64,000 nucleotides of DNA from Ruminococcaceae bacterium UBA7101 (GTDB taxonomy: Bacteria; Bacillota; Clostridia; Oscillospirales; Acutalibacteraceae), in the NCBI GenBank assembly GCA_002493325.1, contig DKYL01000038.1, forward strand, positions 26,943 to 90,942, read 5' to 3'. Both the position numbers and the translations under genes were made by a program. Shown piece after piece: positions 54,502 to 62,463 of the stretch (within the stretch, counting starts at the first letter, position 1; the number at the start of each line of letters is the position of its first letter). Below the pieces are notes generated by a model. The model saw only the letters and a program-made list of their open reading frames with translations. It searched no databases and was not told the DNA's origin.

Positions 54502-54534
54502 AAATCCGCAGAAGTTTTCCTTCTGCGGATTTCA
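54502..54534 (+). terminator. terminator after the ABC exporter pair
   Basis: AAATCCGCAGAAG pairs with CTTCTGCGGATTT over 13 bp (54502-54514 with 54520-54532), short T-rich loop. Confidence 0.88.
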
Positions 54535-54587
54535 TTTACTGATGTAATATTTCGCAGGGTCGGATATTATCCGCCCCTACCGTAAAT

Positions 54588-55049
54588 TTATATTATCTTA
54601 ATAGTAACCTTTTCGCCGTGATCACCGTCGACAGTGATTAAATCATCAATGGCTTCGCTTTCAACAGCAGTGTTAATTGCACCGCAGATATTGTCATCCA
54701 GACCGAACATTGCACCGATTTTCATACCTGCCGAAACAAGCTTGAATGGTATGTTAATTTTACTGCTTTTTCCGTCTGCAGACAGCACATGAATCTGAAT
54801 GATCCGCTTTGTCTGCATTTTGCTGTTCACCGCTTTTTGAGAATGGATACTGCCCTGCTCATTCATCAGCTCATCAATGGTTACGCCGAAAATCTCTGCA
54901 ATCTTCGGCAGCAGTGCAATATCAGGACAGGCGGCGTCATTCTCCCACTTTGAAACTGCCTGCGGTGAAACGCCAAGCATATTTGCCAGCTCCTCCTGCG
55001 TAAGATTATTCTTCTTTCTCAGCTCGGCAATATTTTTGCCTAAATTCAT
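54588..55049 (-). CDS. XRE-family regulator with SHOCT-like C-terminal domain
   Basis: 153 residues. HTH_3 domain at residues 3-62 (NIAELRKKNNLTQEELANMLGV, SPQAVSKWENDAACPDI). The C-terminal half (IQIHVLSADGKSSKINIPFKLV, DGDHGEKVTIKII) resembles the SHOCT-like domain of YvlB-type proteins. The ATG at 55049 was chosen because AGGAGGTGACATAT precedes it; a start 22 codons upstream lacks one. It is convergent with the ABC exporter genes and could regulate them; that is inference from position only. Confidence 0.85.
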   Translation of the reverse strand: MNLGKNIAELRKKNNLTQEELANMLGVSPQAVSKWENDAACPDIALLPKIAEIFGVTIDELMNEQGSIHSQKAVNSKMQTKRIIQIHVLSADGKSSKINIPFKLVSAGMKIGAMFGLDDNICGAINTAVESEAIDDLITVDGDHGEKVTIKII

Positions 55050-55231
55050 ATATGTCACCTCCTGCTTTACAAGCCCTGTATTTTCTTTTCGTTCCAAACC
55101 GAACATAGAATTCAACTCCTTTTAAATTATTTGGTAATTCAATTCTACCTTCGCCGTGTGAAATTAACAATAACGCAGCGGTTGTGCTGTAAACTATCGG
55201 TTGAAAAACGGCTAAACCATTAGTTGAGTGG

Positions 55232-55870
55232 CTATAAAACAGTCATAATTTCAGTTAAATTCTCACATTTTGCCATTAAAAAGCTGTCTGTTTCAGCCTC
55301 ACCCTGCCATAAGTCAGGCACCATAATAACCTGCATTCCTGCACGGTGAGCAGACAGCAAACCGTTTTTTGAATCCTCTATCGCAACGCAATCAGCAGGA
55401 TTTTCGTTTATCTCTGCACAAGCCTTTAAATAAATATCAGGCTCAGGCTTTGATTTTTCAACCATATCACCACAGATAACTGCAGCAAAATACTTTTCAA
55501 TATCCTTTTCTTTTAAATGGTGATGCACACTCTGTGAGCTTGTGGAGGAGGCAAGGGCAATTTTATAGCCCTTATTTTTAAGATAATCAAGTATTTCATA
55601 AAGACCCGGTTTCTCAGGTACACCATATGTATTGAAATAATGATAGGAGTACTCTCTGCCCGTTTGCTTGAATTTCACAGCATCAAAATCATCACCGAAT
55701 TCATCCCTGATGATTTCAATTGCCTTATCGGCATTCATACCAAGTGTTTTGAGCACCATATAGCCTGCTTTGCCGACACCCATTAATTCACCTGCATAAT
55801 CCCACGCCTTCATACAGACACTTTCAGTGTCAAACAAAACACCATCCATATCAAAAATAACTGCTTTCAT
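55232..55870 (-). CDS. HAD-superfamily phosphatase/phosphomutase (beta-PGM-like)
   Basis: 212 residues. HAD motifs: nucleophile DMDGVLFDTES at residues 7-17 (DxDxV), Thr/Ser in IALASSTSS, Lys in GDMVEKSKPEPDIYLKA and acidic AIEDSKNGLLSAHRAGM. The layout matches the beta-phosphoglucomutase/GPH-like subfamily; substrate unknown. It follows kdgA on the same strand after a hairpin, so it may act on phosphorylated sugar intermediates of hexuronate breakdown. Start 55870 follows GGTGG. Confidence 0.85.
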   Translation of the reverse strand: MKAVIFDMDGVLFDTESVCMKAWDYAGELMGVGKAGYMVLKTLGMNADKAIEIIRDEFGDDFDAVKFKQTGREYSYHYFNTYGVPEKPGLYEILDYLKNKGYKIALASSTSSQSVHHHLKEKDIEKYFAAVICGDMVEKSKPEPDIYLKACAEINENPADCVAIEDSKNGLLSAHRAGMQVIMVPDLWQGEAETDSFLMAKCENLTEIMTVL

Positions 55871-55891
55871 AATTACCACCATAATGCAAAC

Positions 55892-55925
55892 AGTCGGCAA
55901 AGGCAAGCCTTCGCCGACTCTTTTT
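55892..55925. terminator. hairpin after kdgA
   Basis: AGTCGGC (55892-55898) and GCCGACT (55913-55919) with an inner AAGG/CCTT extension. A run CTTTTTT follows on the plus strand; the minus strand has only GTTTGC, so for kdgA it is a weak or attenuating terminator. Confidence 0.6.
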
Positions 55926-56581
55926 TATTTTGCCATTTCTGCTCTTGCTTCCTTAATACGCTGAACAAAGAGCTTACCTGTTTCGGTAATCTTATCATAA
56001 TCGCCTGTCTTAGCACCTGCAATTAAGGATGAGCCTGCACCGCAGGCAATAGCACCTGCCTTAATCCAGTCCTTAACATTGTCAACATCAACACCGCCTG
56101 ACGGCATCATAACAGCATTCGGGATAGGACCGTGAATGTCTTTAATAAATGCAGGACCTGCAATGTCACCGGGGAATACCTTAAGCACATCTGCGCCGCA
56201 CTCCATAGCATGAACAGCCTCGGTAGGTGTATAGATACCCGGCATGGAAGGAACACCGTAACGGTTACAGGTTTTAACCGTTTCAGGGTCAAAGTAAGGT
56301 GACACAATATATTCAGCACCTGCAAGGATTGCAATACGTGCAGTAGCAGCATCCATAACAGTGCCTGCACCGATAATGATTTCACCTGAATTATACTTTG
56401 CCTTCATAGCCTCGATCAGCTTGTCAGCGTGAGGAACAGTGAAGGTAAGCTCGATAGCGGCAACACCGCCTGCAATACAGGCATCGGTAATCTTTTCAGC
56501 CTGCTCGATTGATGTTGCACGAACAACGGCAACAATACCAACCTCCTGAATTTTTGCCAAGGTTTCAATTTTATTAGCCAT
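55925..56581 (-). CDS. kdgA: 2-dehydro-3-deoxy-phosphogluconate aldolase (KDPG aldolase)
   Basis: 218 residues; splits 2-keto-3-deoxy-6-phosphogluconate into pyruvate and glyceraldehyde-3-phosphate. Seen: GIVAVVRATSIEQAEKI, catalytic Glu in AAIELTFTVP (Glu44), GAGTVMDAATA, and the Schiff-base Lys in DVLKVFPGD (Lys134). GAGGAGAAAT-type ribosome site precedes the ATG at 56581; the longer in-frame reading is rejected. Follows kdgK by 88 bases. Confidence 0.94.
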   Translation of the reverse strand: MANKIETLAKIQEVGIVAVVRATSIEQAEKITDACIAGGVAAIELTFTVPHADKLIEAMKAKYNSGEIIIGAGTVMDAATARIAILAGAEYIVSPYFDPETVKTCNRYGVPSMPGIYTPTEAVHAMECGADVLKVFPGDIAGPAFIKDIHGPIPNAVMMPSGGVDVDNVKDWIKAGAIACGAGSSLIAGAKTGDYDKITETGKLFVQRIKEARAEMAK

Positions 56582-56669
56582 AATATTTCTCCTGTAATAA
56601 TTATAAATTATTTCATTACTAAAATCAGTGGATTTTTCAAAAACTTGCCTAACGTAAAAAGACACAATT

Positions 56670-57767
56670 TTATCTTTGTACACGTGCAGATGCACCGTTA
56701 ACCTTTGCCTCGACCTCTTTAAGTGATGCCATGCTTGTATCACCCGGGGTAGTCATTGCAAGTGCACCGTGAACAACACCGTAGTTAACAGCCTTCTGTG
56801 CATCCTGATAGGTCATTAAGCCATAAATAAGACCTGATGCAAAGCTGTCACCGCCGCCAACTCTGTCAAGGATTTCAAGACCGGGGAATTCCATTGACTG
56901 ATAAATCTGACCGTCTGCCCAGCAGATTGCCTTCCAATCATTAACCGTTGCAGTTTTAACCGTTCTGAGCGTAGTAGCAATAACCTTGAAGTTCGGATAA
57001 GCCTTTGTAACGGTTTCAATCATCTTATAATAGCCATCCATATTCAGCTCCTTCAGGTCAGCGTCGTTGCCCTCAACCTCAAAGCCAAGAGATGCAGTGA
57101 AGTCCTCTTCATTACCAATCATAACGTCGATATACTTGGCAATTTCCTTGTTAACCTCCTGTGCCTTTGCCTGACCGCCGATATCCTTCCAGAGTGACGG
57201 ACGGTAGTTCAGGTCATAGGAAACAATTGTGCCATATTTCTTAGCCTTTTTAACTGCCTCAATAACAACCTCAGCAGCAGTTTCTGAAAGAGCAGCATAA
57301 ATACCGCCTGTGTGCAGCCAGCGAACACCGAGTGTACCGAAAATATAATCCCAGTCAATATCACCCGGCTTAAGCTTTGAAGCAGCAGTGTTGCCTCTGT
57401 CAGATGCACCCACAGCACCACGGATACCAAAGCCGCGCTCTGTGAAATTGATACCGTTTCTTACTGTTCTGCCGATACCGTCAAAGGGCATCCATTTAAT
57501 GAGTGATGTATCAACACCGCCCTGAAGAATCAAATCCTCCATAAGGTAGCCGATTTCATTCTCTGCAAAAGCAGTCACAACACCTGTATTTAAACCAAAG
57601 CATCTGCGAAGTCCGCGGGCAACATTGTACTCTCCGCCGCCTTCCCAAGCTCTGAAGGAACGGGCAGTTTTAATTCTGCCCTCACCCGGGTCAAGTCTGA
57701 GCATAATTTCACCAAGTGAAATTTCATCAAATTTACATTCTTCCTTTGGTCTTAATTTTAAATCCAT
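56670..57767 (-). CDS. kdgK: 2-dehydro-3-deoxygluconokinase (PfkB family)
   Basis: 365 residues; phosphorylates 2-keto-3-deoxygluconate. PfkB features: SLGEIMLRLDPGEGRIKTARSF, EGGGEYNVARGLRR, VSYDLNYRPSLW, and the catalytic-Asp block DRVGGGDSFASGLIYGL near residue 300. GAGG precedes the ATG. It lies 18 bases after uxaC and is followed by kdgA, giving successive enzymes of the Ashwell pathway. Confidence 0.94.
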   Translation of the reverse strand: MDLKLRPKEECKFDEISLGEIMLRLDPGEGRIKTARSFRAWEGGGEYNVARGLRRCFGLNTGVVTAFAENEIGYLMEDLILQGGVDTSLIKWMPFDGIGRTVRNGINFTERGFGIRGAVGASDRGNTAASKLKPGDIDWDYIFGTLGVRWLHTGGIYAALSETAAEVVIEAVKKAKKYGTIVSYDLNYRPSLWKDIGGQAKAQEVNKEIAKYIDVMIGNEEDFTASLGFEVEGNDADLKELNMDGYYKMIETVTKAYPNFKVIATTLRTVKTATVNDWKAICWADGQIYQSMEFPGLEILDRVGGGDSFASGLIYGLMTYQDAQKAVNYGVVHGALAMTTPGDTSMASLKEVEAKVNGASARVQR

Positions 57768-57785
57768 AGCTATACCTCACATAAA

Positions 57786-59186
57786 TTAAAAATTAAAATA
57801 TTTGATTGCATTGTTATAACATATCCCCTGAATAATCTCCTTAAGAATATCCTCGTCATATGCATACCAGCCGTCCTCTACCCATCTGCCCAGCAGAGCA
57901 CACATAATACGTCTGAAATATTCGTGCCTTCCGTAAGAGGTAAAGGAACGTGAATCCGTTTCCATACCGACAAATTTACCAAGAACACCGAGATTGCCAA
58001 GGGTTTTCATCTGATTTGTCATACCGTCCATTGTATCAAGGAACCACCAGGCAGGACCGAACTGAATTTTTGATTCAGCATCAGCACTCTGGAAATTGCC
58101 CAGCATTGTGCCAAGCACTGTATTATCCTTGTCATTCAGATTAAACAGAATGGTTTTAGGAAGCTTATCCTTAACATTGAGTGCATCCAGAAATCTTGAC
58201 AAAGGCTGTGCAATCTCACAGTCACCTACTGAATCAAAGCCTGTGTCAGCACCGATTTTGTTAAACATCAGTGTGTTGTTATTTCTCATCGCACCGATAT
58301 GGATTTCCATAGCCCAGCCAAGCTCGTGATATTTCTCACCAAGGGCAAGCAAAATGGGTGTTCTGTATTTATCACACTCTGCAAGAGTGATTTTTTCGCC
58401 CTTCATTGCACGGTTGAAAATCTCGTCAATTTCATCATCCGCTGCAACTGCATACGGCGGATAATCGAATGCCTGATCCGACACTCTGCAGCCCACACTG
58501 TCAAAATAATCAGCTCGTTTAAGCAATGCGGTGATTACATCCTTATAGCTTTTAATTTCAACATCGGCAGCCTTTGCAAGGGTATTAATATAATCTGCAA
58601 AGCCATCAAGGTGAGCATTCAGTGCCTTATCGGGTCTGAATGAGGGCAGCACCTTGCAGTCAAAGCCCTGAACATCCTTAAGCAGCTTGTGATATTTCAA
58701 ATCGTCAACAGGGTCATCTGTTGTGCAGACTACCTTAACATTGCTTTTCATAATCAGGCTCTGCGGTCTGAAATCACCATTTCTGATTGCATCATTTGCC
58801 CTGTCAAAAATATCATCTGCAGTTTTTGCATTCAGCGGAGTATCAATACCAAAATAACGCTGGAGTTCAATGTGTGCCCAGTGATAAAGCGGATTGCCGA
58901 TACAATACTGAAGGGTATAAGCAAATTTCTGAAACTTTTCCCTGTCTGATGCATTGCCTGTGCAGTATTTTTCCTCAACACCGCAGCTTCTCATTGCACG
59001 CCATTTATAATGGTCACCTGAGAGCCACAGCTCTGTTATACTTTCAGGCGGCTTATTCTCAAAAATCTCCTTAGGATTCAGATGACAGTGATAATCGCAG
59101 ATAGGCATATTTTCAGCAAACTCGTGAAACAGCTTTTTTGCGGCATCCGTATCAAGCAAAAAATCCTTATCCATAAATTTTTTCAT
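57786..59186 (-). CDS. uxaC: glucuronate/galacturonate isomerase
   Basis: 466 residues; isomerises D-glucuronate to D-fructuronate and galacturonate to tagaturonate. Seen: MKKFMDKDFLLDTDAAKKLF, PICDYHCHLNPKEI (metal-binding HxH), TTDDPVDDLKYH, SFRPDKAL, MEIHIGAMRNNNT and METDSRSFTSYGRHEYFRR. First gene of uxaC-kdgK-kdgA, read from the promoter at 59229-59257. AGGAG precedes the ATG. Confidence 0.96.
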   Translation of the reverse strand: MKKFMDKDFLLDTDAAKKLFHEFAENMPICDYHCHLNPKEIFENKPPESITELWLSGDHYKWRAMRSCGVEEKYCTGNASDREKFQKFAYTLQYCIGNPLYHWAHIELQRYFGIDTPLNAKTADDIFDRANDAIRNGDFRPQSLIMKSNVKVVCTTDDPVDDLKYHKLLKDVQGFDCKVLPSFRPDKALNAHLDGFADYINTLAKAADVEIKSYKDVITALLKRADYFDSVGCRVSDQAFDYPPYAVAADDEIDEIFNRAMKGEKITLAECDKYRTPILLALGEKYHELGWAMEIHIGAMRNNNTLMFNKIGADTGFDSVGDCEIAQPLSRFLDALNVKDKLPKTILFNLNDKDNTVLGTMLGNFQSADAESKIQFGPAWWFLDTMDGMTNQMKTLGNLGVLGKFVGMETDSRSFTSYGRHEYFRRIMCALLGRWVEDGWYAYDEDILKEIIQGICYNNAIKYFNF

Positions 59187-59228
59187 ATAATACTCCTGTT
59201 AATATAATACCAATTTTTTTGCAGTTTA

Positions 59229-59257
59229 ATTATATACCTATATTATTTTCATTGCAA
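59229..59257 (-). promoter_or_regulatory. promoter of uxaC-kdgK-kdgA
   Basis: Minus strand TTGCAA (59257-59252), 17-base spacer, TATAAT (59234-59229). Confidence 0.7.
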
Positions 59258-59329
59258 TAATAAATGTTGCATAAAATTTATTATTATGATAAATTAATTA
59301 TATACAATTTTATGAAAAGAGGTAATTCT

Positions 59330-59425
59330 ATGAGATACGAAATCAAATGAACTCCCTTCCCTGCTGTAATATGCTATCTTGATACAGGCGAGCTTTATAA
59401 CTATATGCCGCATCCGTCAAATTAA
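59330..59425 (+). pseudogene. remnant of an AIM24-family gene N-terminus
   Basis: An AAAGAGG-type ribosome site is followed by ATG and MRYEIK, then TGA, then TPFPAVICYLDTGE and a short unrelated tail to TAA at 59423. Read through the TGA, the segment matches the start of AIM24/TIGR00266 proteins (M-K-Y-E-I-x-G-x-P-x-P-x-V-x-x-x-L-x-x-G-E), where glycine stands at the position now TGA, a GGA-to-TGA change. The rest of the 220-residue gene is missing. I read it as a decayed fragment, not a selenoprotein. Confidence 0.65.
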
Positions 59426-59444
59426 AATATAAAGTACATAAACT

Positions 59445-59480
59445 AAGGCAAGTACAGGGTTAACCTATACTTGCCTTTTC
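59445..59480. terminator. bidirectional terminator after the remnant
   Basis: AAGGCAAGTA (59445-59454) and TACTTGCCTT (59468-59477) form a 10-bp stem, with TTTTCTTT after it on the plus strand. Confidence 0.8.
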
Positions 59481-59481
59481 T

Positions 59482-60150
59482 TTACACTATTCCGCCGTTT
59501 ACACCGAGAATTTGGTTTGTAATATATTCATTTTCCGCAAAAAACAAAACTGCCTCGGCTACCTCGTCAGGTGTACCAAGTCTGCCGAGAGGCACCTCAT
59601 ATTCAAGCTCTGCCTTATCAAAGCAGTCATTCATTCGTGTATCAATAATACCGGGGCACACGCAGTTAACGGTTATTCCGCTCGGTGCCAATTCCTGAGC
59701 CAGTGACTTCGTCAAGCCTATAACCGCCGCCTTGCTCATGGAATATGCTACCTCACAGGATGCACCTGTCTGCCCCCACATAGATGAAATATTAATGATT
59801 GCACCGCTGTGGTATTCCAGCATTCGCAGTGTTGCCTCCTTGGCACAGAAAAAATAGGATTTTGCGTTAACATTGCTTATCCAATCATAATCACTTTCGG
59901 TAGTATCATTAATCTGTTTAATAAGGCTGACACCTGCATTGTTCACAAGCACATCAATACTGCCCATTCGGTAAAACACCTTTTTGATATCAACCATATT
60001 CTGCAAGTCGCATTTAATTGCAGTAACACCGTCAAAATCAGGTTCAGTTTTATGATAGGTTATATAGACATCATAGCCCTTTTCCTTAAAAAGCAGTGCA
60101 CAGGCCTTTCCTATTCCCGTTGCACCGCCTGTAATCAATACCTTTTTCAT
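59482..60150 (-). CDS. SDR-family oxidoreductase (FabG-like)
   Basis: 222 residues, classical short-chain dehydrogenase. VLITGGATGIGKACA (Rossmann loop), VLVNNAGVS, and catalytic Ser, Tyr and Lys in NISSMWGQTGASCEVAYSMSKAA, followed by NCVCPGIIDTRM. The length is shorter than most FabG proteins, and NAD(P) use is certain but the substrate is not; no fatty-acid genes are adjacent. GGTGATAAT precedes the ATG. Confidence 0.88.
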   Translation of the reverse strand: MKKVLITGGATGIGKACALLFKEKGYDVYITYHKTEPDFDGVTAIKCDLQNMVDIKKVFYRMGSIDVLVNNAGVSLIKQINDTTESDYDWISNVNAKSYFFCAKEATLRMLEYHSGAIINISSMWGQTGASCEVAYSMSKAAVIGLTKSLAQELAPSGITVNCVCPGIIDTRMNDCFDKAELEYEVPLGRLGTPDEVAEAVLFFAENEYITNQILGVNGGIV

Positions 60151-60263
60151 ATTATCACCAATAATAGTTTAACATAAGGCACAGGCTTTTTCAATGAATA
60201 TACTGTTGTTTTTTTCTGTAATATAAGCTATAATTAATATATTCATATTTTAAGAGGTGCATT

Positions 60264-60767
60264 ATGGACAAGGATTTTTATACAATAAGTGTTTATGTAG
60301 ATGAAAATGAAAATATGATTGGTATTCCTTGCGGTGAAAGTGATAAATACGGCATTGCTGATATTGACAAGGTTGTTCTTCTTAAAGCACCGTACAGTGA
60401 CACACAGCTTGAGAACTTTATTGAAGAGGTTATATCTTACTGCTACACAAAAAAGCACAATGATAACTCCCCGCTTTCAACCATTGAAAAATACACAAAA
60501 AAGAAAGGCTTTGTTAACGCAACAGCAGATTACACCCTGCTTTCCATTGTAAAAACAAAGGACAGCTATTCCCTTATGCCCACCTTCAATGACTATGAAA
60601 AAGGTCCCCTTGCCATTGATGATGATGAGCATATTCTGCTCAACCCATATAAAAAGGGTGAAATGGCTGAAATCATCAGAGGATATATTGAGGTTTATGT
60701 GAAAGCCAATATGTTCTATAAGGAAATTCAGGAGCTTGAGGAAGAGAAAAAAGCTAAGGAACAATAA
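60264..60767 (+). CDS. conserved protein of unknown function
   Basis: 167 residues, acidic, no signal or membrane helix; a charged helical C-terminus (IQELEEEKKAKEQ). The segment SYSLMPTFNDYEKGPLAIDDDEHI has the SLxPT...IDDDE pattern seen in some small immunity-like proteins (CdiI_2 type), but similarity is weak and its place directly before a pseudouridine synthase gene argues for a housekeeping role. AAGAGGTG precedes the ATG and the next gene begins on the base after the stop. Confidence 0.75.
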   Translation: MDKDFYTISVYVDENENMIGIPCGESDKYGIADIDKVVLLKAPYSDTQLENFIEEVISYCYTKKHNDNSPLSTIEKYTKKKGFVNATADYTLLSIVKTKDSYSLMPTFNDYEKGPLAIDDDEHILLNPYKKGEMAEIIRGYIEVYVKANMFYKEIQELEEEKKAKEQ

Positions 60768-61712
60768 ATGAAAAGCTTTGTTATCACCGATAAGGACGCA
60801 GGCAGCAGGGTTGACAGATTCATTACAAAAACTTTTGACAGACTGCCGAAATCCTTAATGTATAAGGAAATCAGAAAAAAGAATATTAAGGTAAATAAAA
60901 AGCGCTGCACACCTGAACAGGTGCTGGGCAGCGGTGATTTGCTTGAGCTTTATTTAAAGGATGATGTTCTTGAAATCAGAAAGAAGCACTATGACTTTCT
61001 GAATGCGTCAACCGATTTGGATATCATCTATGAGGATGACAATATTATTCTCATCAACAAAAAGGTTGGCGTTCTCTGTCATCCCGACGGCAAGGATTAT
61101 ATTGACAACATTGTCGCACGGCTTAAAAGATACCTTTATGACAAAAAGGAATGGGACCCCGAAGCATCAGCCTTCACCCCCTCCCTCGCCAACAGAATTG
61201 ACAGAAACACAGGTGGTATTGTCATTGCCGCAAAAAATGCACAGGCATTGAAAATCATCAATGACAAAATCAAAGCCCGTGAAATTGAAAAATATTACTT
61301 AACAGTCGTTCATGGAAAAATGAGCAGGCAAAATGAACTGCTCAGTGCCTACCTTGCAAAAAACGAAAAGAAAAATATGGTTGCTGTTACGGATAATCAG
61401 GTACCGGACTCAAAAAAAATCATTACAGAGTACACGGTTCTTGACTATTATCCTGATGCATCACTGCTGGAGGTAAAGCTGCACACAGGCAGAACACACC
61501 AGATAAGGGCACACCTTGCACACATAGGTCATCCCCTTTACGGTGACGGAAAATACGGCAAGGAAAAAGGCAGATACAGGCAGGCACTTTACAGCTACAA
61601 GCTGCACTTTAATTTCAGTGACGAAAATGGTTTAAGCTATCTTAACCACAAAACCTTTCAGGCAAAGCATATTGAATTGCTTGAGGATTATAAGGAGAGA
61701 AAATTCAGATGA
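60768..61712 (+). CDS. RluA-family pseudouridine synthase
   Basis: 314 residues. An N-terminal S4 RNA-binding domain (about 12-65, SRVDRFITKTFDRLPKSLMY) precedes the synthase domain with LINKKVGVLCHPDG, catalytic Asp in LANRIDRNTGGIVIAAKN (HRLDxxTSG variant RIDRNTGG), and HTGRTHQIRAHLAHIGHPLYGD. It isomerises uridine in rRNA or tRNA; the exact site is not readable. It starts directly after the upstream stop and overlaps the next gene by four bases. Confidence 0.93.
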   Translation: MKSFVITDKDAGSRVDRFITKTFDRLPKSLMYKEIRKKNIKVNKKRCTPEQVLGSGDLLELYLKDDVLEIRKKHYDFLNASTDLDIIYEDDNIILINKKVGVLCHPDGKDYIDNIVARLKRYLYDKKEWDPEASAFTPSLANRIDRNTGGIVIAAKNAQALKIINDKIKAREIEKYYLTVVHGKMSRQNELLSAYLAKNEKKNMVAVTDNQVPDSKKIITEYTVLDYYPDASLLEVKLHTGRTHQIRAHLAHIGHPLYGDGKYGKEKGRYRQALYSYKLHFNFSDENGLSYLNHKTFQAKHIELLEDYKERKFR

Positions 61713-62167
61713 AGGACAAATTTTTAAGAATACTTTCGCCAATCACACTGGTAGTTGTTGCCATTCTTGATGCCGCTGTTATCGGCTATGGAATTTATGC
61801 AATAAAAAGGCTTATTGCTGTACAGAACGCAACAATCATTATTTTTGCAGTATGTGATTTGGCAGCACTGATTATTGCAGCACTTGTTACAAAAGAGGTG
61901 CTTTCAAACGGCGTTAAATTCTATGGTGACGAAATGGAATTTACAGGGCTTGACAATGACAGCATTTTTGTATATGCAGACATTGAAAAGGTTGAGACAG
62001 AAAAGGACACCAAACCGAGCTTTGTTAAAAATTTTGTTGATCGTCAGTCAAAGGTAATCTTAACCTTAAAGGATGAAAGAGTAGTCACCATTGACGTAGG
62101 CTTAACCACTAAGAACGGGCTTGCCGCCATAGAGAAAGAAATCAATGAAAGAATAAGCAATGCATAA
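61709..62167 (+). CDS. membrane protein with PH-like C-terminal domain
   Basis: 152 residues. Two hydrophobic helices (about 10-30 and 40-60) are followed by a beta-rich region (GVKFYGDEMEFTGLDNDSIFVYAD, SKVILTLKDERVVTIDVG) resembling bacterial PH-like domains. Not assigned to a function. Third gene of the 60264-62167 operon (ATGA overlap with the RluA gene), closed by a strong terminator. Confidence 0.7.
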   Translation: MKDKFLRILSPITLVVVAILDAAVIGYGIYAIKRLIAVQNATIIIFAVCDLAALIIAALVTKEVLSNGVKFYGDEMEFTGLDNDSIFVYADIEKVETEKDTKPSFVKNFVDRQSKVILTLKDERVVTIDVGLTTKNGLAAIEKEINERISNA

Positions 62168-62171
62168 GCAA

Positions 62172-62210
62172 AACTCCCGATACACAAGTGTGTATCGGGA
62201 GTTATCAATT
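62172..62210 (+). terminator. terminator after the 61709 gene
   Basis: AACTCCCGATACAC (62172-62185) and GTGTATCGGGAGTT (62190-62203) pair perfectly over 14 bp around AAGT. Confidence 0.9.
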
Positions 62211-62227
62211 TATTTTATTGCCGTAAC

Positions 62228-62428
62228 TTAATCCAGCAAATATTCACCGTCATAAGCATCAACAAGCTTTCCGTCCTTATCCCAGCTTACATCAAGTGCT
62301 TGGTAATATATATTACCGTCCTTATCTACGTAACTGTCAGACTTTGCGCTGTAATAAACTGCACTTTTTGACTCATTTTCATATCCTGCAGCATCAAAAT
62401 AGAGATATCCGTTTGCATCAACATAGCA
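62228..62428 (-). pseudogene. C-terminal fragment of an unknown aromatic/Gly-Asp repeat protein
   Basis: A reading frame begins without a start at about 62428 and ends at TAA (62228): CYVDANGYLYFDAAGYENES, SAKSDSYVDKDGNIYYQALDVSWDKDG. It has short D-x-N/D-G-Y/N-x-Y units, like the tail of a larger repeat protein. Upstream on its strand the frame continues only as antisense of the double-HTH gene, so it looks cut off by a rearrangement near 62422-62437. Confidence 0.5.
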
Positions 62429-62437
62429 AATGCTATG
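62422..62437. repeat. inverted repeat at a gene-fragment junction
   Basis: CATAGCA-AA-TGCTATG, two perfect 7-base arms around AA, between the minus-strand fragment and the plus-strand HTH gene. Confidence 0.6.
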
Positions 62438-62463
62438 ATAACATAACAGCAACAATTTGTGCT

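Noticed and set aside
55111..55231. Additional gene between the XRE and HAD genes
   Set aside because: No frame with a ribosome site; the region appears to be the promoter of the XRE gene and the end of the HAD transcript.
59330..59425. Possible selenoprotein: in-frame TGA followed by sensible residues
   Set aside because: No cysteine homologue is expected at this position (AIM24 has glycine), the gene stops after 31 codons and no SECIS-like stem follows the TGA. A GGA-to-TGA mutation in a pseudogene fits better.
60264..60767. CDI immunity protein (CdiI_2)
   Set aside because: Only the SLMPT...IDDDE stretch is similar, no toxin gene is near and the gene is coupled to an rRNA/tRNA modification gene.
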